Below, in pieces: positions 1-12,243 of a stretch of DNA of 64,000 bases. The stretch spans positions 66,267,557 through 66,331,556 of the forward strand of contig NC_057921.1 of assembly GCF_018873765.1 (NCBI RefSeq), read 5' to 3'. The position numbers were made by a program, and so were the translations under genes. Source of the DNA: Telopea speciosissima (taxonomy: Eukaryota > Streptophyta > Magnoliopsida > Proteales > Proteaceae). The notes beneath the pieces were generated by a model. The model saw only the letters and a list, made by a program, of their open reading frames with translations, was not told the origin of the DNA and made no database searches. Numbering within the stretch: the first letter of the stretch is position 1; each line of letters opens with the position of its first letter.

Positions 1-1210
1 TCTGTTGGACAACCGTTGAAGGGATGCATATAAATAATGCAAATGAGAGAGAGAGAGAGGGTTAACTTGTGGAAGGAAATCATTTGGTTTAATAACAATC
101 TATAGCCGATGTGAGATTATTTTTACTTGCAGGCCTTTTCTGGGCTCTGTCTTCCTGGGTGGAGTAGGACCCATCATCGATAGAGGCCCAACTGATACCA
201 TATTAAGCTTCCATCTTAAAACCAATTGATTCAAAGTGGGATGGCCTTTTTGTGGCTCTTATACTTGATAGTCAGAACACCCACAGCTGATGTGGGATTA
301 TTAACTCAACATTAATAAAAAAAAAGACAAAACAAGATAGAAGAGGGAGACACAAAACATAAGGAATTCCTTACTGTTTTTGTTCTTTGGTTAGTGGAAC
401 ATGTCACATAGCTTGTGAAGACTTCCACTAATCCTATCCACTTGTGATACATCTCTTAGCCGAATAGTGCAATTCTTCTTTTTATTCTCTTTCTTATAAA
501 TGACTGTGACACTTGGAGTCAAGAGTAGAATCATTTTCCATCTTGGGAATCAAAATATGCTTCCAACACACTCTAAAATGCTATTTTGTGGTTTAAAATT
601 AACTAAAACATCAAAAAACTAAAAGGAAGAGGAACTCTTTCTTGTGCTGTTGGGTTTTCCCATATTCACAAAATTATGTATTTATCTGTTCCCAGCATTT
701 AGGGTTTCTGATGCCTTATCTAACTCTAATTATTGTGACTTGTAAGATAGAAATAATAGATAATATAATTAATATGATACTGTGATGGTGATGGTCCAAG
801 TGGATTGCAATTTGCAAAACCCTTCTCTCTCAATATATATATATGGATATTTTGGTGGATTAGGGAAAGTCTCCAACCAGTCTTAAGTCTACTATTCTAC
901 TATAGAGTATAAAGAAACATCTCTTCCCACACTTACACAAACAGAGTAAAATTAGATGAAAAGATGAAGTAGTATATATATTACAATATCACAATGGACG
1001 GCTTGGGAAAATTATCTCCTCCAGTTCTTGTTTACTGTTTCTCTACCTTTATGATGTGTAAGATTGGCTAGAATTTGTCTCATTGGAACAGATTCTGGGC
1101 ACATTTATGATTGATCAGGTAGGGTCAGACCAGTCTAACCCGCAAGTCTTTTGATTGGTATTGGTCAAGAACACAGTAAGTGTATTTGGGTATATGCGGA
1201 AGGAATTTTT
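1..1210. other. non-coding, no gene seen
   Basis: I find no supportable gene here. There is a short GA microsatellite near 46-60. The stretch from about 100 to 310 reads like a worn dispersed repeat, with two spaced copies of a phrase of the form GCCGATGTGAGATTATT / GCTGATGTGGGATTATT. The rest is AT-rich with stops in all frames. Confidence 0.5.
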
Positions 1211-1383
1211 CTCCTCTCAGGTTCCATGTCCGGTCAGGTTCATAAGTTTCTCTCATAGGGAGGGCGGAAATGACGACCTCACCCCACCCGGGCAGTGTGT
1301 TCGGGCAGGGGGTGAAGTCGTCATTTTCGCCCTCCCTATGAAAGGAACCTACAAACCTGGCCGGGCAGGAAACCTGAGAGGAG
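1211..1383. mobile_element. hairpin MITE, GGTTCC-arm subfamily
   Basis: The two ends are inverse copies: CTCCTCTCAGGTTCC at the left and GGAAACCTGAGAGGAG at the right. The inversion continues inward to GGGAGGGCGGAAATGACGAC and GTCGTCATTTTCGCCCTCCC, so nearly the whole 173 bp can fold into one stem. A related copy is at about 61215-61370 and an internal fragment at about 9580-9700. The core resembles the other hairpin MITEs in this window. No clean target duplication is visible at this copy. Confidence 0.8.
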
Positions 1384-2617
1384 TTAGATTCGTGGGAAGA
1401 TACTGTCAGGGATAAATATGTTACATGAGAAGAGATTTTTAAGGATAGATGATTAGTGTGTCACATATGAAGGCAAAAGTTTTTCTGCATAGTTAGATTT
1501 TGGTCATCTAGCTGTGCACCACAGAAGGATGATTTGTTAATTTCCATTGTTTCATAGATTAGACAGATTTTAGATTGATCATATATTCCTGTTTTTTTTG
1601 TTAATGGAATGATCATATATTCCTTCTTGTATTGATACTTTGTTTTATATTCGATAGATTATAAATTTGATTAACCATTTTGTTTTTAAAATTTGAATTT
1701 AATTGGTTTTCATAGCTTTACATTGCTCATGGCCCAATCTATCAAACCTAAGTTTAATATTATAGTAGGAGATCCTTGCATGGTTCTATTCTAATCCACA
1801 AAATAAATATACCTAATGGTAGATATTAGGGCTGTTTAGGGGTGCGGGATGGAGCATCATATAGGAGGGGTAGAGAGGTCATTTCAAAGGAGAAAGGGGA
1901 CATAGAAACAAAGGGTGCAAGCTTAAGGTAAACCGACAGTGTACCCAGTCTTTTCCTATAAATATTATTAAAATGTTAAAATACCCTAAAAAGCTGCCAC
2001 GTGATCAATTAAAGGAGGCCCACATTTTGAGGTTATTCTTCCCACCTTCAGTTGTAGTTGTTCTGTGACTCGTCTGGAACATTGTTCCAACGTTAATAAA
2101 ATTCCATTATCAAAAAAAAAAAAGAAGATTATTCTTCCCACATATCAAGTTTGACTCAAAATGGACTTGGCCAAGTGGGAAAGTAGAGCTTTGAAGAACT
2201 AATCTAAACTATGCCCTCTCTATCCAACAATTAGAATAGCACATCAATCGTCCACATGGCACAATAAAACTGGTTCATTTACGAAGCCCTTCTCAAATAA
2301 ATTCATGTAAAATAGTTTTTTCCATATATATTATTTAAGTAAATAAATCATTTTTTTTTTAGATGCACGTATATAATAAAAATGAAAAAGTGGAATCTTA
2401 TGTTACAACTGATTTTGGTAAACAATCAACAAGTTTTCCTTTTCTATTAAAAGTTTTAGATATGGAATTAATGGTTGTAGCTGAGTTATGATCAAGCTTT
2501 CAATTAGGAAGCAAAGTGGTCGAAGTTAATCTCCATTAATAGTTCTTTTTGGTCCAAGTGACACCAAAGTAATGGCACAAGATAATCTCTATAAGTATAA
2601 GAAGATATATATATCAA
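1384..2617. other. non-coding, no gene seen
   Basis: AT-rich sequence with no coherent coding region. A fragment near 1855-1945 contains GAGGTCATTTCAAAGGAG, like the core of hairpin MITEs elsewhere in the window. An A-run follows near 2113-2125. Confidence 0.45.
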
Positions 2618-2787
2618 GGACCTTTATCCCCTCAAGTACAGTACACTGTCAAGTTCACCAAAACGGTACATCTGACGGTGCACATGCACTTGGGGAGTGT
2701 TTTAAACAAAAGTACTTTAAGGTGCACCGTCAGATGTACTTTTTTTGGTGCACTTGAGGTGTACTGTACTTGGGGTGATAAAAATTC
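2618..2787. mobile_element. hairpin MITE with 9-bp target duplication
   Basis: A 170-bp inverted-repeat element. The left arm runs through TTTATCCCCTCAAGTACAGT and GGTACATCTGACGGTGCAC; the right arm is its inverse through GTGCACCGTCAGATGTAC and ACTGTACTTGGGGTGATAAA. It is flanked by ATATATCAA at 2609-2617 and again at 2788-2796, a perfect 9-bp target duplication as made by Mutator-type transposases. The internal centre is short. Confidence 0.85.
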
Positions 2788-5700
2788 ATATATCAATCGC
2801 CAACATATCCAAGCAGAGTGCAGGCTTGGTAGGCGATACTCCTCTTCATTTCATGTATGGAGTAAATTATACTCCTCAATTATATATCTTACCATCGTAG
2901 TAGACGACGTAGGTTTTGTAAAACCGAACCATGTTAAATCTGTTTGTCTATCGAAATGGATAGTTAATTTCCAAGTGACACCCTTCTGGTTTGTAACATG
3001 GATGAGTCATGGGATATGGGGATCCTATTCCCACCCACACTCATTTATTTTTATTTATTTTTTGCATCAAATACCCCGCAAGCGGGGCGATGATGATAGC
3101 GGTGAAGGAATTCCTCCTTCATCGCGGCTTAAGGAAAATTCAGTCCTAAAAATATTGTTGTTGTTATTCTTCTCATTTAATATGTCATTATTACCCTATT
3201 AGCTAATTGATGGTTATTTTCCCCAATCTAACTAATCGAAAATGAGCGTCCATAGATTGAGAATTGGAGACACTATAGTGCCCTTCTATTTCTTCTTGAT
3301 TTTGCCTGGTTTGATTTTTAAGGATAGGGTTCATCGGCCAGGTTAGGAACATAGAATTAAGCTCAACCCAGACGGTCTGGGTTTAGAGTGAGATAAAGGT
3401 TAGCTGGGTTAGAGTTGGGCCTTGGTACCTAACAAAATGCAACCAAGCTTTATATAGCGGCCCAAGCCCAATATTGGATCCAGACTGGATTATCCAGTTC
3501 CCATGCCTGGACCAAGCCTATGAAGTAGACGCATTGGAGGCCCAATACGATAAGTGGGCCAGACTGGATTATCCAGTTCCCATCACTGATGAGTGAGTGA
3601 TGAGTGATGACCCTTTTTTTTTTTTAAATTCTCTGAAACCGATGGGAAAACTGTTGGTAGAACGAAGATAACAATGATTTGGGTTTTTGTCCCATAAATG
3701 TTTGGTTGCCTCATTTATATTCTGGTGCCCTTTTTTCTGGGTCATTAATTGCATATCGGATGATACTATCTATCTATCGATATTGATATCAATATCAGTC
3801 TCCGATGATACCAATATGTATCGGATGATAGGGGTAGTATGATACCGATACCTTGATCCATGGTGTGTTGTTTGGAAAGGGGTGAAACCACAAAAATCTG
3901 CCAAAACACAAAGCTAGTCATGAACCACATTATTATATATATATATTAAAAAAAAATGAAAAAGCCTAAAGAATTTGGGAGATAAAGTGTCATAATTAAT
4001 AAATTAAACACTATTACCAATCCTTAAAAGCTAGGGGTCGCCAACTTCTATTTGTCAAATATGACGGAGTCTTATTAATTAATCCGCTCTGTTTCCCCAT
4101 AAATTAAATTAAAACAAAAACAAGCATTAATGAATCATAAATGACCAAAACCCTTATCCGGACTTATCCTATCTATCTATATGAGTCTAATTGAGTTACT
4201 GAGACGAGGAAATACTGTCTTGGAACCTGGAGCTCTCTAATCTAACCTAATTGCCGTCTGTTCTACCAACCTTTCTTCCTGGCTTTCAAATGAAGTTTCG
4301 GTTTTGACCAAAGCCCATTCCGTGGGGGTTCTCTCTTTCTCTCTGTCTCTCTGTCTCTCTCACACACAACTAAATAGTTAGGTTGAGTAAGAAGACTAAC
4401 TGGCTAACCTTATCTAAAGTCTTAACCTACCTTTCCATCGAGTGGTTCTAAGTTTCAGTTTGGCTGATTGGAAACCCCAAAATGACACTTGCATATGTAG
4501 TGTGCGGATTTGAGCTTTAACTATCTTAGGTCATATATAGAATTGTACATCCAGAAATTACATTTGAAAACTCACTCAACTCTGATTTGAGAAGATAAAA
4601 TATAATTGTATTGCTCTCTCTCTCTGTCTCTCTCTCTCTCTCTCTATCAATCCTAACAATCCTAGAGAAATTTTGATAATGTATTTATACATGCAATGCC
4701 CCGATAGCCAAGAATCTAATACAAATAAGAAAAGAGAGTAAGAGTTAGATTAGGATATAAAATCTAATCCAATCTCCACCTATTTAGTATGTTAATTTGA
4801 TACAGTTTGATAGCATTTGGGTTGTGTTTTGTATGGATTCTCGAAATAAATTATGGGTCAACAACATGTATATTGAAATCAAATTCTTCTCTATTGTGTC
4901 GTTTCAGAATGCATTCTACACCTAGAATATAAATTTAGGATCCTCTACAGCTTGGGGTTGAGTGCCATGTGGTTTTTATACCAATCCAATAATTGGTAAA
5001 TAGTTACCGGACATTTTTGATTTTAAATTTTAAATTTTAAATTGAGCTCGTCTACGAGTGATCTTAATTTTCACTATGGCAACTATGGCAAAATTTAGGT
5101 GAGCTTGAGTGATGTGTCCTATCCACACTTAATGTGAGGTCACCATCATATTTCATACCTTTTTCTGTCTGTCCAACCATGCAATGACCTACCCATATTA
5201 AATGAGAAGAAAATAGAGATGAGGATGAGCGGGAGCGGGAGCGGGAGCGGGGATTGGAGAGGTCTGGCCCCATATAAATCTGTAATCTCTCATCATTATT
5301 GGACAAGAGCTGAGAGAATTGCTGCAACTTTATTGCAGGTCCTCTTAAGGGAAATTAAGGGTGCTCTTACTAGTTACTACCAGGCTTCTTCTGAATTGCA
5401 ACTATATATGAATTTATCCAACTTGTATTCATTCCGACTTATAAAGTTGCTGTCTCATTAATCCCTATATCTTCAAGTGGTGAAGGACACCACAGGGCAT
5501 TAACATTGAATTGCAGCTCACATTTTCAGTAAATAATTATCCTTTTGTTGATGAAAAATTACCATGCACCTTTACAAATATTTTTTTTTTATAAAAAGAA
5601 TTTATTAACGCTGGAACAAAGTTTCAGAAAAATCGGCATACAAGGCAAGATGAATAAAGGGGGGAGGCGGGAGGGGAATGAAATTGGAAATTTACAAGTA

Positions 5701-7150
5701 CTGGAGAAGGACATTGGAAACTTCTTGGTCATAATGGTATAACTAACTTCAAATCTTGTCAGATATGATAATTACAAATTTTAGATAGATTCTTTAGTTC
5801 TATCATATTCTCTTATGAGTGATAACATGGGCAATGACGTCTTTTTATCTTTTTAAGTGTTGAATGTATGGTTGGATTCTCAAGTGAGGTACACTTGAGA
5901 GGATAAAAAACCTTAGATTAAAGGTTTGTACTTATTATTTTAGACTTGCTTGAATGCAAGAAAGGGATAAGACAAACTCAACCTTATCCCAACTTAATAG
6001 GATTGGTTAATATGAATCCAAACAAAACAAAGTAGAGAAAATGACATTTTAACGTCTATGTATTTTGGGATTTCAGTGATATACTCACAACTTAGACCCA
6101 AGCCAATTAGGACTGATTAAAAAACATCTTACAAAGGAGCAAGAAATGTAAGAAAATTATGAAGTTACTATCTTCTTATTGGACGAAGTCGATAATACCG
6201 CCTTAGGTCTTGTACGATCCCTTCTCATGCCCATCCAAAGGCCTCGGTCCTTTGACCGTGGCTGAAGGAAGACCGTCCCCAGACAGAAAACTGAACCTAA
6301 CTCATGGACAGAGCAACAATCTCTAGGTTTCAGACCCTCATGGCCTCATATCTGCAACAAGTGACATGTTCAAAAGTATAAAACCTCCATAGTAAGGATT
6401 CAGCATTTAGGTATGAGCAGGATTTTAGTATTCACAATTGGGTTTTAGTCAGATCTGGTCATCAGGGAGTGAAGGAGAAAGATGGATTGCAAGGGCTAAG
6501 AGCCATTAATTCAGGACTTCAAATTTGCAGAATTAAATAATTCCACAAGATGATTACGGTGAATACACCTTAGTCATCACTGAACCCCACAAATTCCTTT
6601 TTCTTTTTTTTTTTTTTTTGTCTTCCTTAAATTTTTGTTAGTACTATTTTATTTTTTCAAGGGTTTTGATTCCAGGAAAGGGGACTTCAATCTGACTTAA
6701 TGGGAATCCACAATCTAGTCACTTGAAATTAAAATTTTTTATTCCATTCAAACAAGTTGTACTTTTTTTTAAAATCTGAAATTTAATTATTTCCATTAAG
6801 AATCTGAGAAAATTAAATTATTATAACAGATATAGACAAAAGAGGATAAATTATCTTTCTAACTTTACTATTTGTAGGGTAAGGGATCAATAAATCCAAA
6901 GGATTTTTTTTGGGGGCATTTTAAGAACTTAGTATATGGATAATATTATACATGGAAAATTGGAAATGACGACAACTACAAGTCAACCCAATTTTTTAGT
7001 GCCTGTTTGGTAGTAACTGTCGTTCCATACTTCTCAACTGTTACTCTAAAAGATCCCTTCTCTCTAAGGAAATTTCTCTCGTACCTAAATGTCTTGTCCT
7101 TTACCCTTCCCTCCCCCCCCCCCCTCCCCCAAAAAAAAACTCTTAAAAAT
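2788..7150. other. long non-coding stretch with minor repeats
   Basis: No gene could be supported. Visible items: a 25-bp imperfect direct repeat (GACTGGATTATCCAGTTCCC) at 3484-3503 and 3562-3581; interspersed GATATC/ATCGATA palindromic phrases at 3755-3850, of a type seen again near 17050-17130 and 56150-56340; a CT microsatellite at 4612-4645; a GGGAGC tandem repeat at 5229-5252; long A or T runs near 5580 and 6605. The small open frames lack conserved motifs and have no exon partners. Confidence 0.5.
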
Positions 7151-7157
7151 AAATTTT

Positions 7158-7345
7158 TGAAAAAAAGAATGTCACCTGATCGTGTGCTGTGGCGTGCACT
7201 TGGGCCTAGACACAGCCAGGTGTGAATGACCGACACACCCTTCCCTTTCCATGGGGTCAGGTGATCATTTCGCTCCCGATTGTGTCTAGGCATAAGTACA
7301 CACCACATCACATGGGTGGCATTTTTTATTCTAAATTTGTTTATT
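7158..7345. mobile_element. hairpin MITE remnant
   Basis: An imperfect inverted repeat. The left arm has GAATGTCACCTGATCGTGTG and GGGCCTAGACACAGCC; the right arm has the inverse phrases GATTGTGTCTAGGC and ACATCACATGGGTGGCATT. The centre contains GAATGACCGACACACCC and GGGGTCAGGTGATCATTTC, the same kind of core as in the other hairpin MITEs here. No exact target duplication is seen. Confidence 0.6.
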
Positions 7346-8400
7346 AAAAAAATCCCCATATCCACATTATGGGGTTCTTATCTCACATTCTGACCTCGTG
7401 AGATGCACAATGACACACTCTCTCTTCTTTATGTGAGCTCTCTTTTGATAAAATCTTTTTTTTTTTAATCTTAATTGGTGTGATGTGAGAGACAATGTAA
7501 TGAATTATCTCTTATTGTTATGTTTAAATATACTTTTAAAATACTTGTTAAAGTATATATTACATGATTATTAATAGAATTAATCTCCATGTAATTAACC
7601 ATATATTAATATTAGGGAGAGGGTTCTTGTGCAAGCCACATAAGGAGAATGCACCGTTTTTTACCAAGAAAAAAAATAGGGAAATGCATCCATGAAGGGT
7701 GATGGAGTGGTTTCATAAATAAAGGGCAAAGAGGTCATTTCATGAGAGAACCCTAAATTCAAGATACTTAAAGGCTAATGAATCCACATGCCCTTACACT
7801 ACATGATAACCCATGGAGTCTACATTGACACACACACTCTCTCTCAATAAATATGTGAACTCCTATTGGATGGTTCGTCTCCCGCCCTCTCATTGACGAT
7901 GTTCTTCACTCTAGCATTGCAAGAAACCTCTATCCTTAATCTAATTATGTATTAAAATAATTTGATGCTCTATTTGATCCAGTATTTTAATGAGAAATTT
8001 TAGAGATTGTGCATTATATGATTGAAGGTGTCCATGTGAATGCTAAATGAAATATAAAAGTTAAATTAATTAGGCGAATAATATGTAATTAAATTATTTG
8101 ATAAATAAAGTTAAAAAAATAATAATGAAAATACATCATTAAAGAATTAGTGAGAAGAAGTAATGAGAGCATTTATTGAGAATGAAAAAAACAAAGAAGT
8201 ATTTCATGGGCAGATTTGGATAATTATAAGTTAAAATGGAAGTGACAAAATTTCACCTCTTTTTGGTTTGACAGAAGCAGTCTGTGGCCACTGCTACTCC
8301 CACGCAGCTTCCCTCTGTTTGTTGTTTCTGTAGCTCTTCCAAGTTCCAACCCTCTCTTTGAGGGGTTTTGCCAATTTGGGAGAACTCTTAAGTCCCAATT
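7346..8400. other. non-coding flank upstream of the R3-MYB gene
   Basis: AT-rich sequence without a gene. The part nearest 8400 is the expected promoter and 5' UTR zone of the TRY-like gene. A segment near 7720-7750 contains GAGGTCATTTCATGAGAG, a possible MITE core remnant. I could not place a promoter element with confidence. Confidence 0.4.
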
Positions 8401-8567
8401 CTCAACCTTTACAAATCCTCTTGTGACTTGTACCATGAAACCTTAAAGGGAATAATCACAGTACTCCCTACTCCACCTACAAGTATCCACATCTTAGGAT
8501 TTCTACCAGAGTTTCTACCAGACTACTCTCCAATCTCTACTCTCTCTCTTTCTCTCTGCCGAAATAC

Positions 8568-9786
8568 ATGGACAAACGTCGCCGAAAACAAGCCAAGACA
8601 GTCGACAATGACTCTGAAGGTCAGTTTTTTCCAGTCTAATCTGCCATTCTTAATTATATTCCTTTTCTTTTCTTGCTTTAATTTCCTGAGCTAAACTTTA
8701 ATGGGTTTTCGTGTTTCTTTTTCTCCCCCTTCTGTTCTTTCTCTGTGTTTTTTTTGTGGTTGTATTGGGACAGAAGTGAGTAGCATTGAGTGGGAAGTTA
8801 TAAAAATGACAGAACAAGAAGAAGATCTCATCTATAGGATGTACAGACTCGTCGGAGACAAGTAAGAGCAACTTCTGACCAAACAATTTTGATATTGAAT
8901 CTATTATTTTTCACATTTTTGTTTTTAAGGGTTCAGTTATGAGTCTTTGACTGCACTTGTTCGCACTAGTACCCTGAAAGAGAGGAGATAACACAGGAAA
9001 ATTATCTCCTCCAGTTTCCCAATGCCTCTAATAAGTAGGGTGGAGTAGGGTGGTTATTGTACCCCCTTTGTTAGATTTATTGGGAAACTGGGCTAGGAAG
9101 GGAACTGGAGGGGATAAATTAAGATCTGAGATAACACTGGCATCCAATCCTGATCTTTATCCCCTCCAGTTTCCAGTCCCCCTAAAAAAGGGGCTTAATG
9201 ACCACTCTACCCCTGCCCAGATGAGGTCCACCCCCCTTATTAGAGGGACTGAGGGAACTAAAAGAGATAATTTTCCTCCTTACTAGTGGGTTAATTAGGT
9301 TTAATGTACTCATTAGAAGGAGGAGTATATATATATATGAACTATGAAATTAATTATAGAAGATAAGGACAGCACATAGTAACTTACAAGAACATGGTCA
9401 TTTCGTTGATGCTATGTTTGTCACGTGGCTAACTATACCTCACCTACCTAATTTTATTAACACCCTTTGGATCAGACCTTAGAGGTCATGATTTAATACT
9501 TGGAAAAAAACAGAAAACCCAGAAGTGAATAACAAAACAAAACAAAAAAAATAAAAAGAAAAAACCCATCAGGCCATCAGGGGTGGAAATGACGATTTAA
9601 TCACACTCAGGCAGTGTGTTTTGGTGGGGGGGGGGGGGTTAGATCATCATTTCCGTTCCTCTACGAGAAGAATCGGACAACCATACCGGATAGGGATCCT
9701 AAGAGGATAATGATCGGATTCGATTCCGACCTTAGAGGTAATGGTGTAATACTTGGAACAGAAGCCATCCACAAAAAAACATCAGG

Positions 9787-9822
<36 letters not shown>

Positions 9823-10027
9823 ACTAGCTTTGTTTTAAGTTGTTTGAATGAAGTAGTAGAGATTAGATGAATGTATGATTGAATGGTAATGTTTTGTTTT
9901 GGTTGGGTGAAGGTGGCATTTGATAGCAGGGCGTATTCCAGGACGGACAGCCGAAGAAATAGAGAGATTTTGGATAATGAGAAAAGGTGAAGGTTTTGCG
10001 AGTCTCAGACTTCAAAAAGCTACTTAA
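8568..10027 (+). CDS. TRY: TRIPTYCHON/CAPRICE-type single-repeat R3-MYB
   Basis: Exons 8568-8619, 8774-8861 and 9913-10027 join in frame to 84 residues. Seen: an N-terminal basic run MDKRRRKQAK, EEVSSIEWE at 17-25, then one MYB R3 repeat to about 70. Residues 35-54 fit the bHLH-binding signature DLx2Rx3Lx6Lx3R exactly. There is no R2 repeat and no activation domain. Known for the family: these small proteins compete with R2R3-MYBs for GL3/EGL3-type bHLH partners, suppressing trichomes and promoting root hairs. They move between cells, and the Trp and Met needed for CPC movement match W67 and M69. MTEQEEDLI and MYRLVGD are closest to TRY among the proteins I remember, but the tail is shorter than Arabidopsis TRY, so ETC or CPC orthology is possible. 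Intron 2 (1051 bp) holds several MITEs. The start is the first ATG giving the conserved N-terminus. Confidence 0.92.
8995..9127. mobile_element. hairpin MITE (CTCCAGTTTCCC subfamily) in TRY intron 2
   Basis: A 133-bp element. Left end AGGAAAATTATCTCCTCCAG; right end CTGGAGGGGATAAATTAAGA is its inverse with few changes. It is flanked by GAGATAACAC at 8985-8994 and 9128-9137, a 9-10-bp target duplication. It lies fully within the second intron of the R3-MYB gene. Confidence 0.8.
9152..9288. mobile_element. second CTCCAGTTTCC hairpin MITE in TRY intron 2
   Basis: Adjacent relative of the element at 8995-9127. The left arm reads CTTTATCCCCTCCAGTTTCC and the right arm ends GGAACTAAAAGAGATAATTT. 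The core AATGACCACTCTACCCCTGC is typical of the group. A third relative is at about 55294-55475. No clean target duplication is visible. Confidence 0.65.
9575..9700. mobile_element. partial GGTTCC-arm MITE in TRY intron 2
   Basis: The segment GGAAATGACGATTTAATCAC ... GTTAGATCATCATTTCCG is the inverted core of the subfamily at 1211-1383 and 61215-61370, interrupted by a run of about fourteen G. The outer arm is preserved only on the right (GTTCCTCTACGAGAAGAATC). It is followed by a TC microsatellite at 9789-9821. Confidence 0.55.
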
Positions 10028-10975
10028 TTTGGGCCCTCCTCCTTCATTTTTCCTTATCTTTGCTTCTTTCTATTCATTCTTAGTTTTTTTCCTTCTTGTT
10101 TTTTGGTTTTGTTTTGTTTTAAGAGCCCCATTGTAATCTTGTCTGTGGAACGCGGAAATTGCATATTCGCAATCACATTATCTTTTCTAGTGTGTGTGTG
10201 TGTGAACCCTTCGTATAATTTCTTGAACCGACAAGTCAACCTTCTTGATTTATAGGTTTTTTTTTTTTTTTTTTTTTTGGGGTTGGAGGGGTTATCCGTA
10301 TCCTTTGTAGGGTTCTGTTTATCTTCTTCGGCTCTTCCAGAAAATTCCTCCCTAAAGCTAAACTGATTGTTGTGAGCTTGATGATCAGTAGTAATGATGT
10401 GAGGGATAATACCCAGCCCAGCCCAAGTCAGGATATTAGAGATGTGACATTCATTTCACATTCTGGTTGGCAGCATTTAGAGCTTATTGTTCTTAGCTCT
10501 ACCAGCAGATATCATATCCAGAATGGAAGGATTTCAGGCCTTAAGGGGTGATAAGAATGATCCCGTACCCATCCTCTCTATTTGTCAAAAAAAAAGAAAA
10601 GGAACGATTTTCCAAGGACATACATTAATTGACTTGCCAAAGTAGCAGAAGAGAGAGGAGAGAGAAGAGAGAAATGCTCTCCCTCTCTCTCTCAGGGAAA
10701 AAAAAAAAACAAATAAATTACCCTTTATCTTCATCGTTTCTTCTCTTTTGTTTTGCTTTTATTATCATTGGGTAGACAATTTAAAATTTTTTTTTTTTAG
10801 TATATGGGTTTGTGCATCTGGCCCATTTAATTTCTTATCATGGTATTTTGTGTTATACCCATATCTTATCTTGATATGATTTACGACAAACATTAATATA
10901 AAAAAAAGCAAAACAGGAGAGAAGAAAGGAAGAAATGAGATGACATGGCATGAAATGGCTGAAAAAAATAATATA
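10028..10975. other. 3' flank of the R3-MYB gene, no further gene
   Basis: Contains the probable 3' UTR of the R3-MYB (T-rich, with a GT microsatellite near 10190-10203). After a long T run at 10258-10278 comes unremarkable AT-rich sequence. No coding region is supportable. Confidence 0.4.
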
Positions 10976-10980
10976 GTATG

Positions 10981-11611
10981 TGTTGCGTCAAGAACTGTGT
11001 TGGAGCGAGCTATTCCTGCAATATGGCATTAGCAAGAGAGGGTCGGGCTCAGCCGGTTTCTCCACTCCGATGCCTAAGTCAGAACTCTTAGCAACAGATA
11101 AGAATAAAAGAAATTAGATGATCATGAAAGGAATTTACCCTGTTATTTATAGGCGATGACCAAAGCATTGCGGGTAGAATCATGTCCTATTAAGAAAGGA
11201 GAGTCCTGGGCATGGAGTGAGAGAATTTAGGAGTAATTCTAAGGATAAGGTTAATCCCTTGATCCTCTTGCGCCTTATTAGGTGGCATATGAGCGATGAT
11301 TGCGGGGCACCAGGGCCCGTGGCATGTTCTTTCTTCGTAGAGTGTAGTATTCGGGTCATCCTGAATAGGTCGTCCTTGCTCTGCATAGGGTGGTAATGGT
11401 CCCGGTCTGGTGGTACTTTTAGGGAGGCTAGGCCTGACGACTTCTCACTATTCGACCATGTCCGACCTTGTGCGTATGACCCTTGAGATCAGGTGTACGC
11501 ATTGGTCTCGCCCTTTTAGATAGGGATAGCTCATGCTCATTCTCCATGACCTCAGCTCGTCCTTGATACACGTATCGGCCTCCCATTGGGCAGTAGTTTT
11601 GTGACATATCA
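10981..11611. mobile_element. solo LTR, 631 bp
   Basis: Begins TGTTGCGTCAAG and ends GTGACATATCA (TG...CA), with GTATG at 10976-10980 and again at 11612-11616 as a 5-bp target duplication. Inside is a phrase resembling plant LTRs (CTCCGATGCCTAAGTCAGAA and TATTTATAGG). No second LTR or internal region is present, so it is a recombination remnant. Superfamily is not decidable; orientation may be reversed. Confidence 0.7.
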
Positions 11612-11616
11612 GTATG

Positions 11617-12243
11617 TATATAAAGTGATAAAACAAAATGAAATTTTACAGGAAAAAAAACCATGCCTGGCAGTGTGGTGTCGATTTCAACCTGGATTGG
11701 TCTGGAATCGATACCTTCCAGGCATCTTGGTTTTTCCATTTGGAATTGACCTGAGCCGGATCAAGGGGGAATTCTGGCCGATCGAATTTGATTTTTAAAA
11801 CCCTGCTTATCGGAGCATTGTTTTACATATCAATATTGTTGGAAGACCCACAAGTCTCTGCTCGACATAGGGGGATGAAATTGAATTTAAAAAATTGAAA
11901 ACTTCCTAAGAATCAGCACAGGATATGGCAAGATGTCTCAAGATGTCAATGGGTACACTTATATTATATAAGTGTATAATGAGATTTTCCTTATTAACAA
12001 GGCATCATATATATGGTCATGTACAAGCATTTTCGTTCTTATATATTATATGGTATCAGATCTATTTGTTCATGTAGTAAATGTGAGAATGGGACTATGA
12101 TACAGAATCTTCGGTATACAGGAATTATACAATGGAGAAGAGAGATGAACTGGGAACTGAATGGGGCAGAGAACATCAAGGATACGCAAAATGTAATGCA
12201 GTTCGATGCTTTAAAGAGGGAAAATCTTAGTTTCCAGTCACTC
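11617..12243. other. 3' flank of the sigma factor gene
   Basis: No gene. The part next to 12243 should hold the sigma factor 3' UTR (the gene runs leftward). About 11650-11815 is a degenerate dispersed repeat (GGAATCGATACC, GGCCGATCGAATTTGATTTT) with kin at 16935-17130, 18130-18250, 45375-45595 and 56350-56500. Confidence 0.45.

Noticed and set aside
2678-3202. 174-codon open frame
   Set aside because: It starts inside a hairpin MITE, spans its right arm and has no recognisable motif or coding bias.
9789-9821. CT-run as a CRISPR-like or regulatory array
   Set aside because: It is a plain microsatellite; no spacer-repeat pattern is present anywhere in the window.
11428-11739. Open frames of 60-103 codons on the minus strand
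   Set aside because: They lie mostly within the solo LTR at 10981-11611 and show no known domain.
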